Part shown: one piece after another, positions 1 through 8,495 of the stretch
Position numbering within the stretch: the first letter of the stretch is position 1
How the letters are laid out: each line of letters begins with the position of its first letter
From: DASRCB01 sp035653295
GTDB lineage: Bacteria > Acidobacteriota > Terriglobia > Bryobacterales > Bryobacteraceae
Length of the DNA stretch: 64,000 nucleotides
Direction of reading: 5' to 3'
NCBI GenBank assembly: GCA_035653295.1
Contig: DASRCB010000315.1
Location: 1-64,000 of the forward strand
Translations under genes and position numbers: made by a program
The notes under the pieces: generated by a model
What the model saw: the letters and a program-made list of their open reading frames with translations, nothing else
Database searches by the model: none
Told to the model about the DNA's origin: nothing

Positions 1-890
1 TGCATGAGCGCCGCAAAATTCCCGACGATCATGGTCAGCAGCGCCACGGCCCATACGAACGGCTCCCAGCGGCCGGTGATCGGCTCGAACGCGGTCATGA
101 ACACACGCACGAACATGGCGAACGCAGCGGCTTTGGGCCCGGCGGACATGAACGCTGTCACCGGCGCCGGCGCACCCTGATAAACGTCGGGCGCCCAGAC
201 TTGAAACGGCACCACGGACACCTTGAACGCGAAGCCGACGAACATCAGCGCCGCTGCCACGCTGACCATCGTCAGGTTCACATTGCTGTCGTGATTCAGC
301 AATGCGGCCCGGATCGACGGCAGCACGGTCGATTCCGTCGCCCCATAGATCCATGCGATGCCGTACAGCAGGAACGCAGTCGCGAAGGAACCCAGCAGGA
401 AATACTTTACTGCCGATTCGTTGTTGCGCTTGTCATCCCGAAGGAACCCTGCCAGCACGTACGTGGCGATGGAGGAGATCTCCAGGCCGATGAACATGAT
501 GATCAGCTCGTTGGCCGAAACCATCAGGCACTGTCCAACCACGGAGAACAATATGAGCGCGTAGTACTCGCCTTTGTCCGCCTTTTCGCGATGCAGGTAC
601 TGAAACGACGCGAGGATCGCCAGAATACCGACGATCACCACCAGGCCGCGGAAGTAAGTGGCGAAGCCGTCGATGACCAGCAGATTCGAGAAGGCGGTCC
701 CGCCCACCGCATAGGCCGCGGAAGCGCCCCATAGCGCCGCCAGCAGCGAAGCGATCGCAAAATATCCCAGCCAGTCTTTACGGCGCTTGCTGGTCAGCGG
801 CTCCAGCACCATGATGACCGTGCCGGCGACGCTAAGAATAATTTCCGGCAGGACACGAATGTAATCGTCACCCGACGGCAGGTTGATCAT
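1..890 (-). CDS. nuoN: NADH-quinone oxidoreductase subunit N, 3' end missing (window edge)
   Basis: Membrane-arm, antiporter-like proton-pumping subunit of respiratory complex I. Reading the minus strand from the ATG at 890-888 gives about 296 codons beginning MINLPSGDDYIRVLPEIIL, followed by successive hydrophobic helices. Family features include a stretch reading SANELIIMFIGLEISSIATY and a later KVSVVPFQVWAPDVYQGAPA segment, the conserved lysine and proline-rich helix of antiporter-like subunits. The reading frame is open to base 1, so roughly the last third of a normal 480-residue NuoN lies outside the window. It is the last visible gene of the nuo operon, starting 7 bp after the nuoM stop, so it is probably co-translated with nuoM. 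The identification is firm; only the C-terminus is unseen. Confidence 0.93.
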   Translation of the reverse strand, partial: MINLPSGDDYIRVLPEIILSVAGTVIMVLEPLTSKRRKDWLGYFAIASLLAALWGASAAYAVGGTAFSNLLVIDGFATYFRGLVVIVGILAILASFQYLHREKADKGEYYALILFSVVGQCLMVSANELIIMFIGLEISSIATYVLAGFLRDDKRNNESAVKYFLLGSFATAFLLYGIAWIYGATESTVLPSIRAALLNHDSNVNLTMVSVAAALMFVGFAFKVSVVPFQVWAPDVYQGAPAPVTAFMSAGPKAAAFAMFVRVFMTAFEPITGRWEPFVWAVALLTMIVGNFAALM

Positions 891-897
891 CGCCGTG

Positions 898-2427
898 TTA
901 GCGAGCATGAATCAACTCCGCCACCGAGACGGTACGCGGCCCGTGGTTCCGTACATGCATTTCCATTGTGTTCTTCGACTGGTTCAGCATGCTCGCGTTC
1001 GATGCGCTGATCGAGGGCAGGAATGTCTGCGCGTAGCTCCCCAGCCACACCATCAGCAGAATCAGCGGGACCATGCAGGCCCACTCGCGAACCTTCAGGT
1101 CGTACATATGATGGGCTACCTCATCGCTGGCTTTGCCCATGAACGTCCGCTGGTACAGCCACAGCATGTAGCAGGCCGACAGGATTACGCCGATGGCCGC
1201 GAACACGGCCCACTTGAACTGCGCCACCGCCGCTCCCTGCAGCACCAGAAATTCGCCGACGAAGTTATTCAGCGTCGGCAGGCCGATGCTGGCCAGCATG
1301 GTAATGGCGAACACCACCGCCAGATTTGGCGCGGGCGTCCCCACCCCGCCGTAGGCCGCGATCTCCAGCGAGTGCCGGCGCTCGTACATAAAGCCCACCA
1401 GAATGAACAGCGCACCGGTCGAGATGCCGTGATTCAGCATCTGGTATACGGCGCCATCAAAGCCCTGCTGCGTGAACGAGAACAGCCCCAGCACGACGAA
1501 CCCGAGATGGCTCACCGAAGAATAAGCGACCAGCTTCTTCATATTCGGCTGCACCATCGCCACCAGCGCGCCGTAGATGATGCCGATAATCGCCAGCACC
1601 ACGATCCACGGAGCGCACGTTCGCGCCGCGGTCGGGAACATCGGAATGCAGAAGCGCAGCAGCCCATATGTCCCCATCTTCAGCATTACGGAGGCCAGCA
1701 TCACCGAACCTGCCGTCGGAGCCTCGACGTGGGCATCAGGCAACCACGTGTGCAGCGGCCAGAGTGGCACCTTGATCGCGAACGCGAGGAAGAATCCGAG
1801 GAATAACAGCAGCTGCTCGACCCCGGCGAATCCGGCGGTGCCGTGCTGCAGCTTGTCCATGATGGTCAGGTAGTCGAACGTGCCGGTACGGCCATAGACA
1901 TAGATGATGGCCACCAGCATCATCATCGAGCCGACCATGGTGAAGATGAAGAACTTCACCGCCGCGTAGATGCGCCGGTCGTAGCCCCAAACCCCGATCA
2001 GGAAGTACATCGGCACCAGCGAAACTTCCCAGAACACGAAGAACAGGAACAGATCGAGGGCGCAGAACACGCCCACCAGTCCGAATTCCAGCAGCAGCAG
2101 GAATATGTAGAATTCCTTAATGCGTTTGGTGATGTAGTTCCACGAGATCAGAACGCAGATGGGCGTTAGCAGCGTTGTCAGCAGCACCAGCCAGAGGCTC
2201 ACGCCATCGAGGCCGACATGATAGCGGATGTTCGGGGTATCGATCCACGGCAGGTTCGAGCCATAGCTGAAATCCTTCGGCATCGCCAAAAGCGCCAGCG
2301 ACAGGAGGAACGTCAGCGTCGAGACACCCAGCGTGTACAAACGCACCAGCTGCGTATTGTTCTTCGGAAGCAGCAGGCCGATGACGAAGGCAGCCAGCGG
2401 GATCCAGATGACCAGGTTCAGCAGCAT
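898..2427 (-). CDS. nuoM: NADH-quinone oxidoreductase subunit M
   Basis: Antiporter-like proton-translocating subunit of complex I, 509 residues, close to the normal NuoM length. The start chosen is the ATG at 2427-2425 (MLLNLVIWIPLAAFVIGLLL), because it begins with a typical first transmembrane helix and overlaps the nuoL stop by one base (TGATG), a sign of translational coupling. The frame stays open further upstream, but that stretch is the out-of-frame complement of nuoL and reads as arginine-rich nonsense. Hallmarks include the WEVSLVPMYFLIG helix with its buried glutamate and the KVPLWPLHTWLPDAHVEAPT loop, a proton-antiporter motif of the Nqo13/14 class. Confidence is high. Confidence 0.96.
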   Translation of the reverse strand: MLLNLVIWIPLAAFVIGLLLPKNNTQLVRLYTLGVSTLTFLLSLALLAMPKDFSYGSNLPWIDTPNIRYHVGLDGVSLWLVLLTTLLTPICVLISWNYITKRIKEFYIFLLLLEFGLVGVFCALDLFLFFVFWEVSLVPMYFLIGVWGYDRRIYAAVKFFIFTMVGSMMMLVAIIYVYGRTGTFDYLTIMDKLQHGTAGFAGVEQLLLFLGFFLAFAIKVPLWPLHTWLPDAHVEAPTAGSVMLASVMLKMGTYGLLRFCIPMFPTAARTCAPWIVVLAIIGIIYGALVAMVQPNMKKLVAYSSVSHLGFVVLGLFSFTQQGFDGAVYQMLNHGISTGALFILVGFMYERRHSLEIAAYGGVGTPAPNLAVVFAITMLASIGLPTLNNFVGEFLVLQGAAVAQFKWAVFAAIGVILSACYMLWLYQRTFMGKASDEVAHHMYDLKVREWACMVPLILLMVWLGSYAQTFLPSISASNASMLNQSKNTMEMHVRNHGPRTVSVAELIHAR

Positions 2428-4292
2428 CAGCGCGCCCCCGCCAGACCCACGATGAACAGCAGCACGATGCTGCCGAACACCACCCAGACCGCGTAGCTGC
2501 GAATATAACCGGATTGCGCCAGCCGCAGGACATTGCCGATACCGCGGGATCGCGTGCCGAGGCCGTTTACGGCGCCATCGATCACCGCCGCGTCCATGCC
2601 GCGCCACAGCACCGTCCGCGAGCCCTCCACCAGAGGTTCCACCACCGTGGCGTTGTACGCTTCATCGACGAAATACTTGTTGTAGACCAGATTGTAGAGC
2701 CAGCGCGCTGATTGCGTGATCGTGTCGGGAATGCCCGGTCGCCACATATAACAGAGGAACGCCAGGGCGATTCCGATCAATCCCGCCGCCGAAGAAATCC
2801 AGACCAGCGTCTCCGTCTGCGTGGCCACTTCCGGGAACAGCGGCTTGAGCCAGAGCGGGACGTTGATAAACCCGCCCAGCAGCGACAGCACCGCGAGGAT
2901 CGTCAGCGGGATCGTCATCAGCAGCGGAGATTCGTGCGGGTGAGCGTGCCCGCGATACTCGCCGAAAAAGGTCATGATCCATGCGCGAAACACGTAGAAC
3001 GCCGTCATTCCCGCCGTGATCACGCCAACCCAGTACATCCACGGCGCTCGGCCGTACGCCGCCGAAAGGATCTCGTCCTTGCTGAAGAACCCCGACGTGC
3101 CGGGCACGCCCGAAATGGCCAGCGAAGCGGCGAATAGTGTCCAGCACGCAATCGGCATGAACTTCCTCAGGCCGCCCATGTTGCGCATGTCCTGTTCGCC
3201 GTGAATCCCGTGGATCACCGCGCCCGCGCCGAGGAACAGCAGCGCCTTGAAGAACGCGTGGGTCATCACGTGAAATATGCCCGCCGAGAACGCGCCTACG
3301 CCGCAGCCGAGAAACATGTAGCCGAGCTGCGAAATGGTGGAGTACGCGTAGACCTTCTTAATGTCGAACTGCGTCATGCCGATGGTCGCCGCGAAGAACG
3401 CCGTCGCCAGGCCGATGCCGGCAACCCAGTCCATGGCGATCGGCGCGTGCAGGAACAGCACGTGCGAGCGCGCCACCATGTACACGCCCGCGGTCACCAT
3501 CGTCGCCGCATGGATCAGCGCCGAGACCGGAGTCGGACCGGCCATCGCGTCCGGCAGCCATACATAAAGTGGAATCTGCGCGGATTTACCGGTCGCGCCC
3601 AGCAGCAGCAGCAGGCAGATCACCGTCAGTGTCCCATAAGCGGCTTCAACCGGCATCCCATTGGCGGCGGTGAACACCTTCTGAAAATCGAAGCTGCCGA
3701 ACTGCCGGAAGATCATGAACATCGCCAGCGAAAAGCCGAAGTCGCCGATGCGGTTGACGATAAACGCCTTATTGCCGGAATCGGTCGGCCACTTTTCGAG
3801 GAAGTAAAAGCTGATGAGGAGGTAGCTGCACAGGCCCACGCCTTCCCAGCCCACGAACAGCAGCACGAAGTTTTCCGCCAGCACCAGCACCAGCATGAAG
3901 AACATGAACAGGTTCAGATAGGCGAAAAAGCGGTAGTAGCCGCCCTCGTGCTCCATGTAGGAGGTCGCGTAGATGTGAATCAGCAGACCTACGCCGGTGA
4001 CAATCATCAGCATCACCGCGCTCAGCCGGTCGACGGCGAAATCCACGCCGATGTTCAACGCCCCACTCTGCATCCACGTGTAGTAGTGCTCCACGTAGGG
4101 CGCGCTCAGCGGACTGCCCGCCCCGAACACTCCCAGCGCGAAGAGCGTCTTCACCACCCACAGGAAAGACAGCGCCACCGAGCCGATGGCCACGGTCTTG
4201 ATCACCGGCATGCTCAGTCGCCGGCCGAAAATGCCGTTAACCAGGAAGCCGAGCAGCGGGACTATCGGAATCAACCAGAGAAGTTGGTCCAT
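2427..4292 (-). CDS. nuoL: NADH-quinone oxidoreductase subunit L
   Basis: Distal proton-pumping subunit of complex I, 621 residues, the usual size for NuoL including the C-terminal lateral helix region. It starts MDQLLWLIPIVPLLGFLVNG. The antiporter core shows FVGWEGVGLCSYLLISFYF and KSAQIPLYVWLPDAMAGPTP, and HAATMVTAGVYM matches the conserved helix 8 region. The C-terminal part contains a further hydrophobic segment and ends in a membrane helix (VWVVFGSIVLLFIVGLAGAR). It lies 13 bp downstream of nuoK and overlaps nuoM by 1 bp. Nothing is unusual beyond the compact packing. Confidence 0.97.
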   Translation of the reverse strand: MDQLLWLIPIVPLLGFLVNGIFGRRLSMPVIKTVAIGSVALSFLWVVKTLFALGVFGAGSPLSAPYVEHYYTWMQSGALNIGVDFAVDRLSAVMLMIVTGVGLLIHIYATSYMEHEGGYYRFFAYLNLFMFFMLVLVLAENFVLLFVGWEGVGLCSYLLISFYFLEKWPTDSGNKAFIVNRIGDFGFSLAMFMIFRQFGSFDFQKVFTAANGMPVEAAYGTLTVICLLLLLGATGKSAQIPLYVWLPDAMAGPTPVSALIHAATMVTAGVYMVARSHVLFLHAPIAMDWVAGIGLATAFFAATIGMTQFDIKKVYAYSTISQLGYMFLGCGVGAFSAGIFHVMTHAFFKALLFLGAGAVIHGIHGEQDMRNMGGLRKFMPIACWTLFAASLAISGVPGTSGFFSKDEILSAAYGRAPWMYWVGVITAGMTAFYVFRAWIMTFFGEYRGHAHPHESPLLMTIPLTILAVLSLLGGFINVPLWLKPLFPEVATQTETLVWISSAAGLIGIALAFLCYMWRPGIPDTITQSARWLYNLVYNKYFVDEAYNATVVEPLVEGSRTVLWRGMDAAVIDGAVNGLGTRSRGIGNVLRLAQSGYIRSYAVWVVFGSIVLLFIVGLAGAR

Positions 4293-4305
4293 TGCAAGGT
4301 CCGAG

Positions 4306-4623
4306 TCAGTTCTTCATCGAGCTGACTTCGTCGATCTGCAGCGTCTTTCGGTTCTTGTACACCGTGAGAATGATGGCCAGGCCGACCGCGGCTTCCGCTG
4401 CCGCCACCACCATCACGAAGAAAGTGAAAATCTGCCCATCCACCTGCTTCATGCGGTACGAGAACGTCACGAAACTGAGGTTCACCGCGTTCAGCATCAG
4501 CTCGATCGACATGAACACGGTGATGATGTTACGGCGGAAAAAGAAGCCTGCGATTCCCAGGGAGAACAGCACCGCGCTCAGAATTAGATACCAATCCATC
4601 GGAACGCCGCCGCTCGTGGGCAT
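4306..4623 (-). CDS. nuoK: NADH-quinone oxidoreductase subunit K
   Basis: Small three-helix membrane subunit of complex I, related to MrpC. The start is taken at 4623 (MPTSGGVPMDWYLILSAVLF), directly after the nuoJ stop. The sequence AAGGAG nine bases upstream is a good ribosome binding site for it, whereas the internal ATG at 4599 has only a weak one. The product is 105 residues. The two conserved membrane glutamates of NuoK appear in SIELMLNAVNLSF and VVAAAEAAVGLAI, and the C-terminus ends in the typical LQIDEVSSMKN. Its place between nuoJ and nuoL is the standard one. Confidence 0.96.
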   Translation of the reverse strand: MPTSGGVPMDWYLILSAVLFSLGIAGFFFRRNIITVFMSIELMLNAVNLSFVTFSYRMKQVDGQIFTFFVMVVAAAEAAVGLAIILTVYKNRKTLQIDEVSSMKN

Positions 4624-5127
4624 CTATTCCAGCTCCTTTCGGGCCAGCACGATCGCCCCCAGAATCGCGATCAGGATCAGCACCGAGGTCACCTCGAAGG
4701 GCAGCAGATACTGCGTGAACAGCACGTGGCCGATGTCATAGGGGCTGCCTTTGGCCGCCGGGTCGCCGAAGTGCACAGTCTCGCTGTTCGGCAGCACGGC
4801 CTGAATAATGAAGGCCACCAGCCCCAGAAAAATCACCAGCAGCGGCACACCGAGAATCTTGACCATGCGGCGGAGCGGCGTCACCGGCTCCGACCCTGCG
4901 TTCAGCAGCATGATGACGAAGACAAACAGCACCATCACCGCGCCGGCATAGACGATCACCTGTGCGGCCGCGATGAACGGCGCGCCCAAAAGCAGGTAAA
5001 GCACGGCCAGAGACCCCATGACGCCGACCAGCGACAGCGCGCTGCTGATCGGGTGCGTCTGCACCACGAGGTTGACCCCGCAAACGACGGCGATGATCGC
5101 GAAGACGAGAAACAGTACGAGGTCCAT
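4624..5127 (-). CDS. nuoJ: NADH-quinone oxidoreductase subunit J
   Basis: Membrane subunit of complex I, 167 residues with five hydrophobic segments. The conserved third helix motif appears as VIVYAGAVMVLFVFVIMLLN, containing the tyrosine and glycine of the pi-bulge region that couples quinone chemistry to proton pumping. It starts three bases after the nuoH stop and its own stop abuts the nuoK start. In the canonical operon nuoI sits between nuoH and nuoJ; here only 3 bp separate these genes, so nuoI is not in this cluster. Confidence 0.96.
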   Translation of the reverse strand: MDLVLFLVFAIIAVVCGVNLVVQTHPISSALSLVGVMGSLAVLYLLLGAPFIAAAQVIVYAGAVMVLFVFVIMLLNAGSEPVTPLRRMVKILGVPLLVIFLGLVAFIIQAVLPNSETVHFGDPAAKGSPYDIGHVLFTQYLLPFEVTSVLILIAILGAIVLARKELE

Positions 5128-5130
5128 CGT

Positions 5131-6342
5131 TTATTTGCTGAACAGCGCTACCAGAACGCCCGTCACAAGCAGGTTTAGCATCGCCACCGGAAACATGAAC
5201 ACCCAGGCGAAGCGCATGAGCTGGTCATAACGGAAGCGCGGCAGCGTGCCGCGGATCCAGATAAACACGAACAGCAGCAGGACCACCTTGCCGCAGAACC
5301 AGAACAGCGGCATCAGGATCCGAAACACAGGCGCCAGTGCGGGAACCAGCCAAATGGCCAGAAAGATCAGCGCCAGGCCGAACGACGCCAAAGTCACCAC
5401 CCCGAAGCTGTACTTCTCGATCGGTTTGCGCGGGTGCATCGCGCCCCAGGCCGCCATCAGTCCGAAAACGAAAAAAATGATTGGAGCGATAACGTTGGAG
5501 TACGGCTGCGGAAACAGCGGATGCCAGCCACCCAGAAACAGCAGCGTGGCTACACAGGTTACCGTCACCATGTTGCAGTACTCGGCCATGAAGAAGGCCG
5601 CGAACTTCATGCTGGCGTACTCGGTGTGATAGCCGGCCACCAGTTCGTTCTCCGCTTCCGGCAAATCGAACGGAATGCGGTTTGTTTCCGCGAACACGGC
5701 GATCAGAAAGAGGATGAAGCTGATGATCTGTGGGAAGGGCATCTCGAAGATGCTCCACCGCGGAATGAAGCCCAGATAGTAACCGCTCTGCTGCTCCACG
5801 ATTTTGCGGAAGCTGAGCGTATTCGCCATCAGCAGCGGCGCGGCCACGGCCAGCGCCATCGGAAGCTCGTAGCTGATCATTTGCGCCGAACTGCGCAGCC
5901 CGCCCAGCAGCGAGTACTTGTTGTTCGATGACCACCCGGCCAGCGCCACCCCGTATACGCCAATGGACGAGACCGCCAGCACGAACAGCACCCCGATATT
6001 CAGATCCGTCAGCTGCATCCACGTGCGCACCCCGAAGATGTCCACCTCCGGCCCGAACGGAATCACCGCGATCGAGGTCAGCGCGAGCGCGACGGCAACA
6101 ATCGGCGCGAGAAAGTAAAAGAACTTACTAACATGCGAGGGCACCATGCCCTCTTTGGTGATGAGCTTGATGACATCGGCCAGCGGCTGCAACAACCCAT
6201 GCGGCCCCACGCGGTTCGGCCCTGGCCGGATCTGGATATGCGCCAGAACCTTCCGCTCCAGCCACTGCAAATACGCCAGCGCCGTCAGCAGCACGAAGGC
6301 CACGATGGCGACCTTGATCAAACTGATGACGTAGAAGTTCAT
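5131..6342 (-). CDS. nuoH: NADH-quinone oxidoreductase subunit H
   Basis: Membrane subunit at the junction of the two complex I arms; it forms much of the quinone-binding chamber. The product is 403 residues, somewhat longer than the 325-residue E. coli protein but within the range for other phyla. Diagnostic motifs are RPGPNRVGPHGLLQPLADVI (the family signature near residue 40), ERKVLAHIQ, and AETNRIPFDLPEAENELVAG with the acidic loop facing the quinone site. It starts MNFYVISLIKVAIVAFVLLT. It is 40 bp downstream of nuoG, the largest gap in the operon, and 3 bp from nuoJ. Confidence 0.97.
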   Translation of the reverse strand: MNFYVISLIKVAIVAFVLLTALAYLQWLERKVLAHIQIRPGPNRVGPHGLLQPLADVIKLITKEGMVPSHVSKFFYFLAPIVAVALALTSIAVIPFGPEVDIFGVRTWMQLTDLNIGVLFVLAVSSIGVYGVALAGWSSNNKYSLLGGLRSSAQMISYELPMALAVAAPLLMANTLSFRKIVEQQSGYYLGFIPRWSIFEMPFPQIISFILFLIAVFAETNRIPFDLPEAENELVAGYHTEYASMKFAAFFMAEYCNMVTVTCVATLLFLGGWHPLFPQPYSNVIAPIIFFVFGLMAAWGAMHPRKPIEKYSFGVVTLASFGLALIFLAIWLVPALAPVFRILMPLFWFCGKVVLLLFVFIWIRGTLPRFRYDQLMRFAWVFMFPVAMLNLLVTGVLVALFSK

Positions 6343-6382
6343 TGCCGCGAAACCGTGGCTGGATCAGATCTCTTACTTGTGC

Positions 6383-8470
6383 TCATCGTCCCGTGTACAG
6401 CGCGCCCGGCGCTTCCAGCACCGTGGTCAGCGTCTTGGACCAGCGCCCGAGTGTTCCGGACGTATAAAGCGTGTCGCCCGCCGACCGGATCAGCTCCGGC
6501 CGCGACTGCGTCGGAACCCGCCCATTCACCGGAGCGGTCTGCGCCGCTCCGCCCGCGGTGATCACGGGCAAAGGAACATTATAGCCATGCACGGTTTGCC
6601 GGATCTCCTCGAACACCTTCTCCGGCAGCCAAATGCCGATGTTGGCCCCCATCTCTTTGGCCAGCAGCCCCATGATCTCCAGATCCGGCTTGGCCCCCAT
6701 CATCTTAATCGCCGCCTTGAGCCGCTGGACCTCGCCACAAACGTTGGTCACCGTGCCCGACTTTTCGTAAGCCGAAGCTCCCGGAAACACCACATCCGCG
6801 CGTTGCGCCGTTTCGGTAAGGAACAGGTCCTGAACCACTACAAAGGCGTGTTCCGCCGCGAGCGCGGTTCGCCGTAGCGGATTCGCGCCAACCACCCAGA
6901 GCACGTCGAGATCGGCCGCGCTCAGGATCTGATCGTACGCCAGCCCCTGCTTCTCCGCTGCCTGGTATCCGGGCCCAAGATCGGGCAGCAGCCCCATGTC
7001 GGAAGCGCCACGGGAATTGGAATAATCCACCAGCGCCACGTATTTCACCGGAATGCCGAGCGAATCGCCGAACGCCACCAGCTTCCGCACCGCATCGCCC
7101 TGGATCGCGTCGCCGAACAGGATGACGAGGTCGCCCTCCTTGCTCAGCGATTCGCGAAGTTGTTCGAGCGCCCGAATCTCGCGGCCCGGCTGCGCCTCGA
7201 GGGCCATCATCGCGTACTTGTCTTCGCGCGTTGGTCCGCGCGTGATGGTGTAGATGTGCGCTTCGTGATGCCGGTAGTTGGCGCGCGCCTGGAAGCTCAG
7301 GAACGGCTGCTGTTGCGCGAGATCGTTGGCAATAACCAGCACCGCTTTGGCGTTGTAAACGTCGGCTGTGGTGGCCAGCGCGTTCGCGCGCCCGCTGAGC
7401 GCGTCCATGAGCGTGGCAATGTCGCCCGTTCGATGATGGTCGATATTGGCGGTCCCCAGCACCTGTCGCGCGAACTTCTGCAGGAAGTAATTCTCTTCGT
7501 TCGAGGTGTGGTTCGACCCGATGACACCGAAATTCCCGCCACGATCCCGAACCTCTTTGAACTTCGCCGCCACCGCGGCCAGGGCTTCCGACCACGACAC
7601 CGGCTCCAGCGGACCGCCGCCTTTGCGCATCAGTGGCGACTGGAGCCTTTCCGGATGCTGCACGAAATCGAACGCGAAACGGCCTTTGAGGCAGAGGAAC
7701 TCGCCGTTGATGCCCGAATGGTCGCGGTTGTTGCCGCGAATGATCTCGCCGTTGCGAACGCCGAGCGTGGTCTTACAGCCGTTCGAGCAATGGGTGCAAA
7801 TCGTGCCCACGTGCTCCATCTCCCACGGCCGCGTCTTGTAGCGGTACATGCCGCTGGTCAGCGCGCCGACTGGGCAGATGTCGATGCACATGCCGCACTC
7901 GTCGCAGTTCAGGTGGTTGCCCTGGTTTGGCAGAATCTCGGAGATCACGCCGCGGTTGCCGACGCCCAGCGCCGCCACGCCCATGCCCTCGTCGCAAATA
8001 CGGACGCAGCGGTAACACAGGATGCAGCGCGGCCGGTCGTAGAACACCACCGGCGACCACTGCTCTTCATCCACGTGCAGCTTCTCTTCCAGATACCGGC
8101 TCTCGCCCACGCCGTAGCGGAACGTCATGTCCTGCAGTTCGCACTCGCCGCCCTTGTCGCACACCGGGCAGTCCAGCGGATGATTGGTGAGCAGAAACTC
8201 CACCATTGTCTTCCGCGCTTCGTGCACCGGCGCCGAATCGGTGTGCACCACCATGCCTTCGGCCACCGGCAGGGTGCAGGCCACCTGCAGCTTCGGCGTT
8301 TTCTCCACTTCGACAAGGCACATGCGGCACGCCGCCTGCAGCTTCAGCCCGTCGTAGTAACAGAAGGACGGGATCTCAATGCCCGCCTGCTTAGCCGCGT
8401 TAATTACCAGCGTGCCGGGCGCGGCCTGCACCGGCTTTCCGTCGATCGTCAGGTTTACCAGATCGGCCAT
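6383..8470 (-). CDS. nuoG: NADH-quinone oxidoreductase subunit G
   Basis: Large iron-sulfur subunit of the peripheral arm, 695 residues. The N-terminal 2Fe-2S domain carries Cys37, Cys48, Cys51 and Cys65. The His-Cys3 cluster ligands are His97, Cys101, Cys104 and Cys110. A ferredoxin-like region has Cys149/152/155/159 and Cys189/192/195/199. A further CxxCxxxC-type set at Cys225, Cys228, Cys232 with Cys260 matches the N7 cluster site, present in Thermus and E. coli NuoG but lost from mitochondrial homologues. The remainder is the molybdopterin-oxidoreductase-like fold without an obvious cofactor role. It lies 25 bp after nuoF. Electrons pass from NuoF through this subunit toward NuoI and NuoB, neither of which is encoded here. 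Confidence 0.97.
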   Translation of the reverse strand: MADLVNLTIDGKPVQAAPGTLVINAAKQAGIEIPSFCYYDGLKLQAACRMCLVEVEKTPKLQVACTLPVAEGMVVHTDSAPVHEARKTMVEFLLTNHPLDCPVCDKGGECELQDMTFRYGVGESRYLEEKLHVDEEQWSPVVFYDRPRCILCYRCVRICDEGMGVAALGVGNRGVISEILPNQGNHLNCDECGMCIDICPVGALTSGMYRYKTRPWEMEHVGTICTHCSNGCKTTLGVRNGEIIRGNNRDHSGINGEFLCLKGRFAFDFVQHPERLQSPLMRKGGGPLEPVSWSEALAAVAAKFKEVRDRGGNFGVIGSNHTSNEENYFLQKFARQVLGTANIDHHRTGDIATLMDALSGRANALATTADVYNAKAVLVIANDLAQQQPFLSFQARANYRHHEAHIYTITRGPTREDKYAMMALEAQPGREIRALEQLRESLSKEGDLVILFGDAIQGDAVRKLVAFGDSLGIPVKYVALVDYSNSRGASDMGLLPDLGPGYQAAEKQGLAYDQILSAADLDVLWVVGANPLRRTALAAEHAFVVVQDLFLTETAQRADVVFPGASAYEKSGTVTNVCGEVQRLKAAIKMMGAKPDLEIMGLLAKEMGANIGIWLPEKVFEEIRQTVHGYNVPLPVITAGGAAQTAPVNGRVPTQSRPELIRSAGDTLYTSGTLGRWSKTLTTVLEAPGALYTGR

Positions 8471-8495
8471 TCTTTCAATCTTTCAGCTGCGGCGG

